A DNA stretch of 64,000 bases from Pinus tabuliformis (GCA_031772625.1 CM062811.1:643140820-643204819), one strand, 5' to 3'; positions 11,946 through 24,455 are shown, numbered from the stretch's first letter. Notes: generated by a model not told the origin, from the sequence alone. Numbers and translations are program-made.

Positions 11946-12599
11946 GGGCTCATACCTGTGGGCTTTTATGGCATCCTTTTATTATTTTGAGCTATGGGGT
12001 TGACTTGTAACCTTGTATTTTGATGAACACTTGAAATTAGACTTGTTTTAGGGTTTGTAGTCTAATTTTGATTTGTAAAAGTGAGTGATAGGCCTCATAT
12101 AAATAGAGTAACTCACTTGACTCTATTCATCATCACACTTGAGTTCCGACCTCTCTTCTAACACTCAACTTAGCCTTTATGTAACTTGCTACTCGGAAAG
12201 ATGTTATTTGTTTTATCTTTTTGATATTTAAGATTGGTTTGTGTTTTTGAGATGTCTTTTTGGGATTGAAAGAAAGCCTTTTCATGGAAGAATTGTTGGT
12301 TTATTGTATATTTTCATTGTTTTATATATATTTGAATTATTTCTAGGGTTTTTATATGATCCATGTCTAAATGGAAGGCTTTTATAGTCATTATGATAAC
12401 CATGAGGCTAGAATTGATAATGACAATTGGGGAGTTGGACCAGGGTTTGCAGGTCTGAGGAGGTGTCAAGGGTTTGCAGTTGAATCCAATGTTAGAGTGC
12501 GACCACAAAAATAGTAAACGGAGGACTCTTACAATCTGAGGAAAGGTAGACAGGACTTGTATAGACAATCTGTAAACAGAGGGTTGTCAAAGCTAGCAG
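11946..12599. other. Spacer upstream of the LINE, promoter-like
   Basis: Contains a clean TATA motif (tataaata at 12098-12105) followed by ctcactt/ctctattcatcatc-type sequence as in plant LTR or gene promoters. No reading frame in the following 500 bp shows a recognisable motif. Confidence 0.3.
12098..12105 (+). promoter_or_regulatory. TATA-box candidate
   Basis: tataaata in a context (cctcatataaatagagtaac) typical of plant core promoters. What it drives is unknown; the LINE relic starts about 0.5 kb downstream. Confidence 0.3.
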
Positions 12600-13950
12600 C
12601 AATGTAGGTGGGTAGGAAGCTGAGATCCTGGGACCTTGATGATTTGGCAGAAGGTGGAATAATAGAGGAGGAAGAGCTCATTGACTACGAGGTAGAAGAA
12701 AAGGAGATGGTCCAATATGGGAAACCTCCCAAGACTTCTTGCCCAGCTCAGTCGGTTTGTGCGACATGGATGTGGTGGGCTTATCTATGTTTCCCCAATC
12801 CTCTTCAATAGCTCTAGACACAATAGAGGTCCAAGGCCAAGTAGACGACTTCGATGCAAATGTCTCTTTTTTGGTTGACCCAAACTTGGGGTTTTCACAA
12901 AACCTTGTCTCTACCGTGGAGGTACGAGTCCTACCCCCCTCAAGGTTTCTGGGTACTTTCTCCACACATCCTTCCCCTATCTTTTTTAATCTTTCCAGTC
13001 ATGAGATAGATTCTTTGCTGGTGGGTTAGAGTGGTTTTCTTAATTTTGGTTTGTCAGGGGGTCTCCCCACATCAGAACCATTATGCCAATCAGTTGATTT
13101 TCAGGCTTAGGTGGTTTTCAGCTAAATGCAGAACCTTCTCTGCCATTTGTCAGTTCGTTCCCTCTTCATGAAACCGTACATCCAACCACCAATAGTTTCA
13201 TAAACGAAGTTTTGGCTGCAGCAAGAAGTGAAGGGCGAAACTCAAATGGAAGTGTAGACAAAGCAGGCCAGGATCCATGTCCTAAAGGAAACAAGATGAT
13301 ACCTCTTCCTAACAAAAAACGTTGGACGGAAAAGAATCCCTGTGGACGACACAAAAGGCCTGGCATATCGCCTCTACCCCGGTTCTTTTCAAATTTTGGA
13401 CCCCCTCGTTTGATGCAAGCAGAGAATGAATGGATGTCGTCCCAATATGGGTCAAGTTACTAGGGCTCCCCCACTTTTATATTGGGACAACCTGATCTTT
13501 AAAGACCTTCGGAATTCTTTAGGTTTTTATTTGGAACATGATACATCTTATGAACAAACAAGGAACAGGTCTATGGCCAAAATTCTAGTAAATATAATTC
13601 TACAAGACGGTCTAGCAAGCATGAATGCCAATGGCAGATTCTCAACTGTGAGGGAGTCCCCTTTAGGTATCATTGATGTCACAAGTATGGACAGCGAAGC
13701 AAAAGACTGCATGCTCCCTCTGCACAAAGAGCCCTATGATTCCAAGAAGGGAAACACCAAGAATCAGGGCCCTTTAATCTCGGATTTAAGGGTTGAGGAA
13801 CTGGTCTTGGATGTCCAAGAACAAGCAACGCTAGCAATAAATCCACAGTCACCACAAATATAGGTGGAAGCATTTCATTCAAAGGAGAACAACCTTCAAG
13901 ACCAGGCAGAAGAGGACTTGATGCAGCGACCACATGAAGGTACTCAAACA
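12600..13950 (+). pseudogene. LINE ORF1 relic (DUF4283-like), element 1
   Basis: Several plus-strand frame pieces together resemble plant L1 ORF1. An N-terminal piece is not recognisable. Pieces around 13400-13640 then read EWMSSQYG, LLYWDNLIFKDLRNSLGFYL and RSMAKILVNIILQDGL, matching the DUF4283 pattern in which the protein enters a 'simple solution / related element stays full' nucleic-acid-binding fold. The frame is broken by stops and shifts. ORF1 proteins bind LINE RNA. ORF2 follows at about 14400 in the same orientation, consistent with one LINE. Confidence 0.6.
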
Positions 13951-14400
13951 TTTTAGATCTTTATTTTTTCCTCTTCCCCTGTTTCTCTTGTGTTAAGCTC
14001 ATGTTAAGTTGAAAGGGGTTCTAGGGGTTTGGAATATTTTGTCTTCCCTTCTCGTTCCTTGAATCCACTTGTCTCCTCCCCCCTCCTCTAAACCCCACTT
14101 GCCCTTACCTAAGTGTTGTTTCCAATTTCACTTCTCTAGTGATTTCGGTGTCACAAAACCTTTCTAACAATGCACTAGAGGAGGAAATCGCGTGCAACCT
14201 TTGATCCCGAACAATTTTCTGTCCCTGAAAGAATTGCATGGGGGCTTGGTAAACTCTCCCTATCAAATCATGGGGCCAAAGGGAAAGGGAGGAAATCTCA
14301 TCTATTAAAATCCAAAGAAAAGGCTCGAGAGGAACTTGTTGAAGGAAACAACAATCTATTCATGGGGCACTAAGAGCAATGATAGCCCTCAACAATGTTC
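13951..14400 (+). other. ORF1-ORF2 spacer of LINE element 1
   Basis: No domain seen. It links the ORF1 relic and the endonuclease start and is probably the degraded ORF1 C-terminus plus the inter-ORF region. Confidence 0.35.
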
Positions 14401-17035
14401 CCCAATGAAAATTATTTCTTTCAACTACAAGAGTTTAGCATGTTCCTCCAAAAAACATGTTTTTTGTAGATTAATTGAATTAAACAAACCTGACTAGATC
14501 TTGCTTCAAGAAACTCTGGGGGATGGTTGTCTTGTTTCTAAATCACTGGAATCTATCTTGAGTGGGTGGAATTTATAGGCCTCAATGTCAAAGGTGGTTC
14601 CAAGGGTATTGTTATTGGATGGCACTCTAGAGTCTCCAATTCTTAGAGTGTTGATTTTGGTTTAGTTATCAATTTATTATCCGAAGAACTTGAAACTTCC
14701 CTGACTCTCATCAATCTTTATGGCCCATACCAAAACAAGGTGGATTTTTGGGATAGATTCTTTTCAAAAATATTTGGTCAATTCAAATTCACTAATTATT
14801 GGCGGGGATCTCAACTTTTCCCTATGCGTTTCTGAGCTCTAGGGTTAGAGGGCTAAACTGGATCCTCTAGCCAATTTCTTTACTCGTAAGTTGTTATCCT
14901 CCAAGTTAGTAGATATCAAACCGATGAAGCTCAAGGCGACTTGGAGAAACTGTCGAACAGACGATGATTGCATTACAAAAAGAACTGATCTTTTTTTTTT
15001 TTTGAAAACTTACTTGAGCGTTTCCATCTGATCAAACAATGGGTTGGTAGTGGGGGGGAGTCTAATCACTCCCCAATTTTTAAGGAAGTCAAAGGGATAG
15101 ATGACAAGCCAACAAGCCCTTCCAAAATGAACTCCCATTTGTTAAAAGCAGAGGAATTTGTTTCTCCTGTAAATAAGCACTAGAAAAGTTATGACCTCCA
15201 TGTGGGAACTTCTACAGCAAGCCAGTTTGAAACCAACCTCAAACTCACAAAAAGTCTTTCTAAAGAATGGGCCTTCAAAAAAGGACAGGTTGAGGATCTT
15301 GAACTTCAAAAAGTAGAGAAGGAGCTACTCTCATTATCAAATAAAGGGGATGAAGGATTCACCAATTCTTATTCAAGGGAGGCAGTGTTTCGGGTTGACG
15401 GTACGTGAATATCACTCATAGAAGTGAAGGAAGTAGCTTGGAGACTTAAAAGCAAGGAAATTTGGTTGAAGAGTGGCAATGAAAATACAAAATTCTTCCA
15501 AGATTTTGTCAATGGTTGCAATTATTTCAACAATATCTAGTCCTTGGAGGATCGGGATGGGAATGAACTCTCAAGCTTCAAAGAGTTGGCCGATCTTGGA
15601 AAGAATCATTTTCATGAACTTTTCAAAGCACCCAAAGGAGTCTCTCTTGCAGAGATAATTCGAGTAGAACAAGCCTTCCCAAGTTTTGTCGAGGAGGAGG
15701 ATAACAATTACTTGTGAAGGAGGTATCAGACGCAGAACTCAAATCGGTTCTTCACTCCTTTCAAGGGATAAAACCCCAAGCCCTGATGGATGGTTAGTTA
15801 AAAAATTTTCTGGAACTCTTCTAGGCTTTAATTCCTATCTCTCTGTGCAATTGCATCTATAAAGTCATTGCAAAAGTTATAACCATGATACTGAAGCCCA
15901 TTTTATCCAAATCCATCTCTAAGACGTAATTTGGCTTCCTATAAGGTCCTCAAAATCATGAAGCAATTGGCGTGGTACAGGAAGGCATACATAGAATTAA
16001 AATGCATAAGATGAAAGAGGTTATCCTCAAGATAAACCTCTCAAAATCCTACGACAGGGCCAATTGGTTATATATCAAGCTCCTTTTAACTCACATAGGC
16101 TTTTGTCCAAACTCTGTGTTAAGATAATGAGTTGTCTTCAATATGTGTCTTTCGCAGTTCTTATAAATGGCTCTGCATCCCCCTTTTTCCACACTCATAG
16201 GGGCCTTAGGCAAGGATGTCTACTTTCTCCTCTCCTCTCCATGTTGGTGGCAAAAGGATTAAGCATACTAATAGAAGAAACAAATAGGAGAGGTGAGATC
16301 AATGGTTAAATCATCGCTCAAGCTTTAGCTGTTACTCATCTACTTTTTGTAGATGAGATCTTATTTTTTGTAATGGATCCTTTTGAGATGTAAATGAGAT
16401 TCTTGAAATTCTACCTATATTTGGGAAATCCACTAGAATGATTATAAATGACAAGAAATCCACCATCCCTTTTCACAACCTGAATGATAGGGAAAACTAG
16501 TACTTCAGGTAGAACTTCTCATTCGATCATAAATTTCCAGCTGAAGGTCTAAAATATTTAGGCTTCCATCTCAAACCAAATAGCTACAACAAAGAGGATT
16601 GGAATTGGCTTTTAGCTAAACTATGTTGTTGTTTCAGGTGGTTATCCAGAGCAAGAAGGCTAGTCTTGCTAAAATACATTTTAGAGGCAACTCTAGTTTA
16701 CTGGATGTCTCTAGCTTGGATACCCAAATGTATCTTGGAAAAAGCAAGAAGACTCTACTTTAGGTTCCTATGGGTTGGCCATAAAGAACAATATGTTCTT
16801 CCTTCGGTGAAGTGGAATTGGATGGCAACACCAAAATCTCTCAAAAGGTGGGGGCTAAAATATATTTTTCTTTTCTCAAAATCCTTGGTTGCAAAATGTG
16901 GTTGGCGACTTCTATCATCCCATAGCCTTTGGACTATAGTTGTCACGCATAAGTATGTCACTCCAATTACACTCGAAGACTAGATTAGAAGAGTAGAAAA
17001 GACTTGGACAAACATCTCTGTCATTTGGAGGGCCA
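14401..17035 (+). pseudogene. LINE ORF2 relic, 5' part: endonuclease and reverse transcriptase
   Basis: Starts MKIISFNYKSLACSSKKHV, the APE-type endonuclease N-terminus, with LLQETLGDG and later GGDLNFSL (catalytic motifs partly kept) and NHSPI. From about 15770 the reverse transcriptase follows: LCNCIYKVIAKVI, LKINLSKSYDRANW, GCLLSPLL-type motifs, then ASLAKIHFRGNS and GEVELDGN-like pieces. The FADD box region near 16340 reads L-L-L-V-D-E-like in a broken frame. Many stops and shifts. ORF2 nicks target DNA and primes reverse transcription from it. A hAT element interrupts the frame at 17044. Confidence 0.75.
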
Positions 17036-17043
17036 CTTTGAAC

Positions 17044-18410
17044 CAGGGTTGCGAGGGAGTGCCCCCCCCTCACGACCTTGCTCCCAATTCGAGGGAGCAA
17101 TTTCATGAGCACGCTCCCGGAAAAAAAAAAAAGGCTCCCTGGTTTTTCGGGAGCATTTAGTCTTTTTTGCAAATATTTTTTTCAGTAATATTCAAAATGC
17201 AATTTGATATGCGATTCATGGTAATGTTAAATTCTTAAAGTAAAAGTGACATTCTCCTTAATTTTCATTTTCATCCTTTTACTTAAATTTCTAACATTAC
17301 CATGAAATGACTCGGAATGTTTGAGAGTGGTTCCGACCTCATTGGATTTCGTATGGAGAAAGTAGAATTTTAGATTTCATTCAAAATCCAGTAGACTTAT
17401 CAATTTTTCAGGATTTCAGGATTGGGGGGATTACATTGTTTCCATGGGATTTTGTCATGTATTAGTGTATGGAACTCGTATTTGATCAAGAGCACCAATC
17501 CCTCTATGTACCTTGATGTTAGTGACATTGGTTTTTGAACTCTTCTATCAGGACCCTCCTAAAAATGCACGCATCACAAAAACAAAATCTTGACTTGACA
17601 TGCTATGCTTTTTCTATCTTATGTAAATGCTTAAAGGGTGATATTAATGACAAAGGTCCCTATACAGATCCGAAGGTAATGACAAACATACCTCTGGATA
17701 TTAGTGCTTAGAGGGTGATATTAATGACAAAGATCCTGATTTTCCAACAAGACTAAAAAATTAGACATTTTTCGTGGCGGCAAGAGGCCCAAGCATTAGC
17801 AATAGAAAATAGATTTACTTATCTTGTCTAGTTTCTAGTAGTTTTTATAACTATTGACTCTTTCATATTTATTAGGATATTTTTTGTAAACAATATATTA
17901 CAATTTAAGTTTGAAGTTGGCAATTATAACTCATTAGTAATGAATTATGAATATGATGCTTTGTGAAAGTTGAAAGTTGTTTCATTTCATTTCATTTTAT
18001 AACATTTCAATTTTCATTTCATGTTAGATATTATTTGTTGTAATGGTTACACTTAGCTTACAAGTACAACTTTGGTGATCAATGATGATAAATGTTATAT
18101 TTTGAATTTTGAAAGCTTGAAACTTTAATATTGATGAATCATGAGACTCAAAATGTTGTATGTTACTATGTTACTAACTTGTGGATGTGGTTGATGAAGA
18201 TTATAACTTCTAGATGATTGTTGTTATATGGTTCAATCTATGTTTTTTATGTTTTTTTATATTTAATTCATCATTCTACATGCTTTTGTTGACATATATG
18301 CATCAAAATATAAAAAACATAAAAAATATATATTATATAAAAAACGCTCCCGAAATCGCTCCCAAACTAGGAGCTTCTGAAAATGTCGCTCCCGCTCCCA
18401 AGTAACCTTG
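17044..18410. mobile_element. Non-autonomous hAT element with 8 bp target duplication
   Basis: A perfect 8 bp direct repeat ctttgaac flanks the insertion (17036-17043 and 18411-18418). The ends are imperfect inverted repeats: CAGGGTTGCGAGGGAGTG on the left and CAAGGTTACTTGGGAGCG on the complement of the right end, 13 of 18 matching. An 8 bp target duplication and CA(G/A)GG ends are diagnostic of the hAT superfamily. Subterminal GGGAGC/GCTCCC motifs occur five times in the first 111 bp and four times in the last 65 bp, as expected of transposase binding sites. No transposase is encoded. An internal duplication (tgcttaragggtgatattaa near 17629 and 17703) is present. Confidence 0.9.
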
Positions 18411-19685
18411 CTTTGAACTCCTTCGACCTCATAGGCTTGGGTCTGGCTTGGTTTGTTGGCAACAAAAGCACAGTAAGTATAGGGGTTGACCCCTAGCTAG
18501 GTAGTAGTAGGGAGAGACACATCTTCTCACAAGCTCTTATTTAATTCTTAAGAGACTCAGATATTTTAAAGCTATCACATCTGGAAAATCCTGCAAATTC
18601 ATCGATTTGGAGGGAAGGATGGAAGTCTGCAGTGCAACTTCAAATTAAGGAATCCTAATAGGAAGACTGGTCAAGATATTTGGAGGCGCTCCAAGATAGC
18701 CATATTAGACTAACAGATAGGGAAGAAGAATTGGTTTGGATATTCTCCCCTTTTGGATCATATTCTCTAATGCTAGATTATATTTGACTAAACATAGATA
18801 GAGCTATGGAAGAACCAAAATGGTGGTGGAAATAAGTGTGGCAAGCTAAATGCCCAGCTAAATCTCGCATTTTTATGTGGTGTGTGCTAGAAAATAGGGT
18901 TCCAACTTGGGATATTATGCAACGAAGATTTAAAATAGGTTGAGGGTTGTGTTAGTTGTGTAAAATGCATGAAGAATCAATTACCCATCTTCTTCTAAGG
19001 TGCACATTTACTATTCAAATTTGGAACAATTATCGCTCGACCCTCAAACGGGCATGCATCTAGAATGGCATCTTCATAGAGGAGGCATGGAGATCTTGGT
19101 GCCCTTCTCCAACAACTAGAATTTTTCGAGCCTTGTCATTAATCAAGTGTTGGGGACTCTGCCTAGCTCAAAACAAAGCACTCTTTTAGGACTTATCATA
19201 TTTTCCTCTATGTGTGGTTGGGTAAGGCCTTGCAACCCTATCTCATTATCCACAAACCAAAGAACTCTCCCATCCCTGGTGTGTCAAAACAGAGGAGCCT
19301 GATAAATCAACCCCGTGGGTATAATTTGACAGGGCATCACAAGAAGAAAATATGAAAAGTGGAGGTGGAGTTATCTTATATCTCTCTAAGAAACATTTCT
19401 ATAAAATTAAAATGGGTTTTGGCAAGAGATCTAATAATGGAGCAAAACTTTTGGCATGCAAATATTTGTTGCGATTTGCAAAAGAGAAAGGATGCAATAA
19501 AATTCAAGTTTTTGGTGACTCTCTTCTAGTGATTAATTGGATCAATGGTGCACAACTATGTAGAAATATTTTTCTTGCCCCAATTTTAGATGAGGTTTTG
19601 AGGATAAAATCAACATTTGACAATGTTTTATGTGCACATGTTTTCAGGGAAAGGAACACTCAAGTGGATTGCTTATCGAGTTAGC
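18411..19685 (+). pseudogene. LINE ORF2 relic, 3' part: zinc-binding region and RNase H
   Basis: Continues the LINE frame after the hAT insertion. It shows WWWK-VWQAKCPAKSRIFMW, the zf-RVT entry motif, CKMHEESITHLLLRCTF (the Cys/His cluster, mostly kept) and KCWGLCLAQNKALF. An RNase H-type domain then runs from about 19312 (PWV-FDRASQE, then KEKGCNKIQVFGDSLLVINW and RERNTQVDCLSS before the TAG near 19683). The 110-residue RNase H tail is uninterrupted. Plant L1 elements commonly carry such a C-terminal RNase H. No poly-A tail is obvious downstream. Confidence 0.75.
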
Positions 19686-21100
19686 TCTTGAGTTGTATCT
19701 ATGGCATATTTTTTAGCAGCAAAACACAAATCTTTTGAATATTATCATAGGTCCTTTATAAAGGGAAGTAGACTTGTCAAATCTATGAGCTCCTAATTAT
19801 TTGTTCTCTCCTTTCTTTTTTGTTACAATTTCTATCTCTTGATAGTGATACAATACATTTTTTGAACAATTTTTAAAGGTGATGTTCCACATTACATCTT
19901 CTATATTATACAGACTCTGAACATGTAATGACAGGGAAGTGATAAACACTTCTTCACAAGGCTTAGTCAATTTGATAGATCCACAAAGATCTCATTTAGA
20001 ATACATAGTGATGTGTATATGCAAAATGTAATTTTGTACCATTCCAAAAAATTAAACAAAATTACACTTTTTTTAGGAGGAAGAAAAAATTGATCCATGT
20101 CTAAATGCAAATTCTTTATGGAAAATCTTGGTTAGTTTTTGCATGTTAAATATTTCTTCCTTGAAATACATAGGATAACTCCTAGTGTGCATCTCCTATT
20201 TAATTTCTCCCCTCATGGAAAATATAGTTAGGGTTTTATTAAGTGGAAAAAATAGTTTCCCCCTAACTCCAATCATTTGTCACTTATCTCTTAAAGTTGC
20301 CCTAAAAATCCATTACCCAATTAGGATTAGGCACTAACAAAATTTTGTGCTGACCAAAATGTTGAAAAACTATATATTTCTCTTCCTTTTTATTTTCCTA
20401 GACCTTTAAGGCAAATCGCTAGGGTTTTCTCCTAGGGCCGAATTGATTTAGGGCATTGTGGATGAGTGTTTGTAGAAGGAAAACCTAAGATTTATCCTCG
20501 TAATCCTTTTTAATGCAAAGTCTAGACTTATCAATGGTAAATCTTCCCTTGCGAGGGTTGTCATCATCCTTCTCTAGGTAATTGTGTGCCTTGGAAACCC
20601 TAATCCTAACCTAGATTCAACATGAGGTTGGTTTGCTCTAATTTTTTGTTGACTTAACATCCTAGCAAACCCTTTCTTTCACTCTTATGTCTAGGTACTC
20701 CCTTGTTGTGTAACAAAAAATCCTAGGTGCATGATATGCTTTTCCTTATCAAGAAGAATTAAGCCTTTGTCCATTAAAGATTGTCTTCACTTAACCTCAT
20801 ATATCTACATCACCTTGAGTTAGTAATAGGAAGCCTCCCTTGTGGTGAAATTCCACTAAAGAGGAGAAGGAAGATTGTTGAGGTGACAGTAACAATCTCT
20901 CTCATTGTTGCTACAAGGCCTTGTGAGTCGCCTCACAAGGTCTGCTAGATTTTGCAACAACAGTGGGAACCTAACTATAAGCCATTTTTTTAAATATGCC
21001 ACCCTTGCTTATATTTCATCTAGTTTGGTTTCAATTTCACATCCCACGAAACAAAGTCAGCATTTCCAACACACAATAACATAGGTGGCTATGAGACAAT
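19686..21100. other. Non-coding stretch
   Basis: No protein recognised. A short palindrome (ccttgtgag-tcgc-ctcacaagg, about 20922-20943) is visible. 20380-20700 has the look of an LTR leader (repeated cctagggtttt, aaccctaatcctaacc), but no boundaries can be drawn. Confidence 0.3.
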
Positions 21101-21885
21101 TATATTATAAGCCAAAATATTTCAAACTAACATGGAAAGGACATTTATTTAGATATGAATGTTCATTCCATGTTACATTTTGGTCATCTAAAATATAGAA
21201 ACAAGAGGCACAATTAGAATAAATTTGGTAACCAAGATATGATCTACATTGGAAACCAAACAAGAACGAACTTACAGAGAATCGAGTGAATCCCGAATTA
21301 TGGGTTTTGGCACTTGGGTGGACTGCAAAGGCACATACATCTATATTGGGTTTCAAGAAGTTTATGCAATCATTCTCATTTGCTTTCCTTGATCTAAGTC
21401 TGAGATGGTCTATGGAGATCTCCTTGTCATATTCTTGCCCAAGATTTTGAAAATGAGAAATAAGTGTGCCCCCTTCAATTCTGAGTTCCTCAACATCCCA
21501 CCATGCTCCACAATCAAATGCCTCCAACACTGACACAACAAAAAAAATCATAATTTTTAAATTGTGTGAAAAAATTGATATGTACAAGAGTAATAAGACA
21601 AATTCTTAGATATTGTTTCGATAATTCAATGATAATCTTGATACAATGGCTCACTTAATTTTTCCCATGAACTGTTACAATCTGATTTTCATAGGGATTA
21701 TGATGTATAACACAACAAAACAGTGACACTACCTAAAATTTTAATCATACTATCAAATAATAAATGTACTTACAAAGTTTTTCCATTGATGCCTTCAAAT
21801 GTGGATGTTTCATAAACTGTTGTTTATTTCTCATTCTTGTTTTCATTTTTTTGTGCCTTTCAGCTTTTCTAGATCAAATCCACTA
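21101..21885 (-). pseudogene. CLSY: 5' exons of a CLASSY-like (SNF2-related) gene, fragment
   Basis: On the minus strand an acceptor CTGCAG (21886-21891) opens an exon whose ATG is at 21846; it reads MKTRMRNKQQFMKHPHLKAS and ends before GTAAGT (donor at 21773). A second exon, 21529-21276, is bounded by GTGTCAG and GTAAGT and joins in frame, giving 109 codons in all. It contains DCGAWWDVEELRIEGGTL and LRLRSRKANENDC followed by FLKPNIDVC. These match the N-terminal region of plant CLSY1/2 proteins, chromatin-remodelling-like factors that recruit RNA polymerase IV in RNA-directed DNA methylation. A third exon candidate (21187-21101) reads NKCPFHVSLKYF but is out of phase and stops, so the gene is broken. 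The large remainder, including the helicase domain, is absent. Introns are kept, so this is a DNA-level copy. The assignment rests on remembered motifs. Confidence 0.68.
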
Positions 21886-22271
21886 CTGCAGGAAAACGAA
21901 AAATGTATTAAAATGTTAATCAACCTTCATATCTGCAAAGAAGTCTAACAATTCTAAACTTCAAGGGAATCATGCATGCTTTCATACATACATGAAAGGA
22001 TAAACGCTGGTTGTCCTACAATCAAATAGAAATGTGTCAAATTTCCATCAGTCAATGCACCCCGACATCAACAATTCAACTTGAAAAACATATCTAATTA
22101 TGAGCGCAATCTACAGATTAAAGACTACCACTCAATGCATGTGAAGATATCTTGAACTGAAACAACAAAACGACGAGATCAACATACCCATGCAACTCAT
22201 TAAGGATCTAAAATGATCACTCGTAAACCCCTATTCTAATATACTCCAGTAAACCCCAGCACTTCAAATCT
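21886..22271 (-). other. Sequence between the CLASSY-like fragment and the primer site
   Basis: On the minus strand it contains intron-like features: gttgtttcag near 22150 and the polypyrimidine tract with ctgcag at 21886. It probably represents the 5' UTR and UTR intron of the copied gene, merging into retroelement leader near the primer site. Where gene DNA ends and element DNA begins is not visible. Confidence 0.4.
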
Positions 22272-22283
22272 GCTCTAATACCA
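22272..22283 (-). other. Primer binding site (initiator tRNA-Met type)
   Basis: The minus strand reads TGGTATTAGAGC, one mismatch from the usual plant tRNA-iMet complement TGGTATCAGAGC. It lies directly inside an LTR-like sequence, as in an LTR retrotransposon on the minus strand. Confidence 0.6.
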
Positions 22284-22690
22284 TCTTAAAAATCAATAAA
22301 AATATCACTTATTGCAATCAATGGGTAACTATCCAATGTATTTAATTATGACCAAAATTATTTTACTGCAAACACTGAATAAAAACACGATTGCAATATT
22401 CATCAAAAATAAACTATGGAAATTGGAGAAAAACCAATCACAAAATTGACAGTATTTTTGGACAAAACGTCTCTGCAAAAACCCTGAAGGGAAAATTAGT
22501 TCTTCAGATCAGATCCGAGGGTTTTATTATTAATTCTTCAGCAAATTGAGAATTTACATAAACTGCTTGCTTAACACTAGCGAATATCCATCAATTATTT
22601 ATTCACTTCTGAACAAATCGATCTGGGAAATTACCCTATCTCCCTCTACAAATCATCTCGGCCCTTTCCTGCTGGTAGATATGGAGCCTT
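22284..22690 (-). mobile_element. LTR-like sequence (5' LTR of a minus-strand element)
   Basis: It abuts the primer binding site on the right and shares motifs with 8890-9720. The right boundary is unclear because LINE-2 coding sequence begins at about 22690. No matching 3' LTR was found to the left, so the element is incomplete or its partner has diverged. Confidence 0.45.
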
Positions 22691-24269
22691 CTAAGCTTAT
22701 TCCCACTTAGCGTAATGAAAGGAGGGAGAGGATGGAGTTTCTAAGCACTTGAATATATTTTCTAATGTCAGAGGCTCTGCTAGAAGGTCCCTAGTCTGTA
22801 AAATCATGTGTGTGGTCTGTGGGGCTATCTGGTCATACGCCTAGAGACAAAACAACTCAAGTCCCCGGCTCCTATGAAATTCATCCATGTTTGGCTGTTA
22901 AAGGAAGACTATAGATCCTCGGTTTCTTCAGCCTGCACCCATTTTTCTTATAATAGTGATTCAATCAGACGTCCCAAGCTATTCTCAAGGAAATGGAGTT
23001 TAAAATCAGATCTGAATACAAGTAGAATGTCCTTGGCACATTCTTTGTGCAAGACACTATTACTCTGAAGTCTTTGATGGTTCAAAGACAAGAATTGTTG
23101 GCTAAGGAAGAGGCGATGTGGCGCTTAAAGAGTCATGCTATCAGGATCGCTGAAGCTGACAGCAATACAAGATATTTTCACAAGTTTGCTAAATATCGAA
23201 TGAATCTGAACACAATCTGGAAAGTTGTCAATCAGGAGGGTATTTTAGTCAAGTCTTTCAAAGAAAACATGAAGGTTGGGAGAATTCATTGTATTTGTAA
23301 CAATTTCTTGAAAGAACCAACTAGATGCTCTATTTAGGAGAAGTTGAAGCTTATCCGGTTATGCCCTAGGCATTCGAAGCCTAGGAAATGAAGGATGAGC
23401 TTAAGTCCATTTTGGCTTCCATGAAAAGGAAATTGTCCAGGGTTTTCATGGTTATATGTTGGAATTTTATATGGGTTTTATGAACTCATAAAGCATGATC
23501 TTCTAATGGTCATCTGGGAATCTAAGAGACAGCAAAATAACAGTGGCTATGAAATTGACTTCCTTGTCTACTATCCCAAAGAAGAACGTTTCTTTGAGGA
23601 TTTCAAGCCGATCACTTTGCTGGAATGTGGTATACAAGGTGGTTTCCAAACTTATAGCTTCTAGACTCAAGCCTCTTTCAAAAGACGTCATATATTTTTG
23701 TTTAAACGTTAAAATTCATGACGTTGTTGTTCTCGCTCAGGAGGCTATGTACTCTATCAAAAATGCAAAAATTCCATATGTCCTACTTAGTTAGACTTGT
23801 CTAAAGCCTATAATAAGGTAAATCGACTTTATCTTTCAAATGGGAATGAGTTTGGCCTCCATTAACTGTCCTTGGATGCGTGCAATCTGCTTCGTTGCGA
23901 TGCTTGTTATCGATTCCCCTTCTAAATTCTTTGGTGCCTCTCGTGGGCTCAGCCAGGGGTGCCCCTTCTCTGTTTTCTTTTTTTAATAGTGGCTGAAGGG
24001 CTAAGCAAGATAATGTCTAATGCAATAACTCCTAAATAATCTCGCACTTGTTATTAGTTGACAATATAATTTTGTTTGGTGCAAGAACTCTCTGGGAGTT
24101 TCAAGGTATCAAAAATATCTGGGACGTCTTCTGTGAAATTATTTGGGCCAAGTCCTGCGTGCGATATTCTTTTGCACACGAGGACATGACTCTGCTCCTG
24201 GACTTTGTGCTTCCATTTTCAAATAGTGTTGATGAAGGTCTCAATTATCTGGGCTTTCACTTGAAGCCA

Positions 24270-24455
24270 AATTCCTATAATCTAGTGGATTGGTTGTGGT
24301 TATACAAGAGAATTGAAGCTCACATATCTCTGTGGTTGAACAGGTGGCTCTCTCGAGGACGATTGTGCTGAATTCCTATAATCTAGAGGATTGGTTATGG
24401 TTATACAAGAAAAATGATGCTGTGGGCCAACAGACAGCTCTTTCGAGGACGGTTG
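24270..24455 (+). repeat. Tandem duplication in LINE-2 RT region
   Basis: 24270-24370 and 24371-24455 both start aattcctataatctag and run through a conserved gaggac; the second has a small internal deletion. The coding sense is the same, so a segment of the RT thumb is doubled. Confidence 0.8.

Noticed and set aside
18214..18405. 63-codon frame at the right end of the hAT element
   Set aside because: Phe/Leu-rich low-complexity product from AT-rich DNA; it covers the right terminal repeat.
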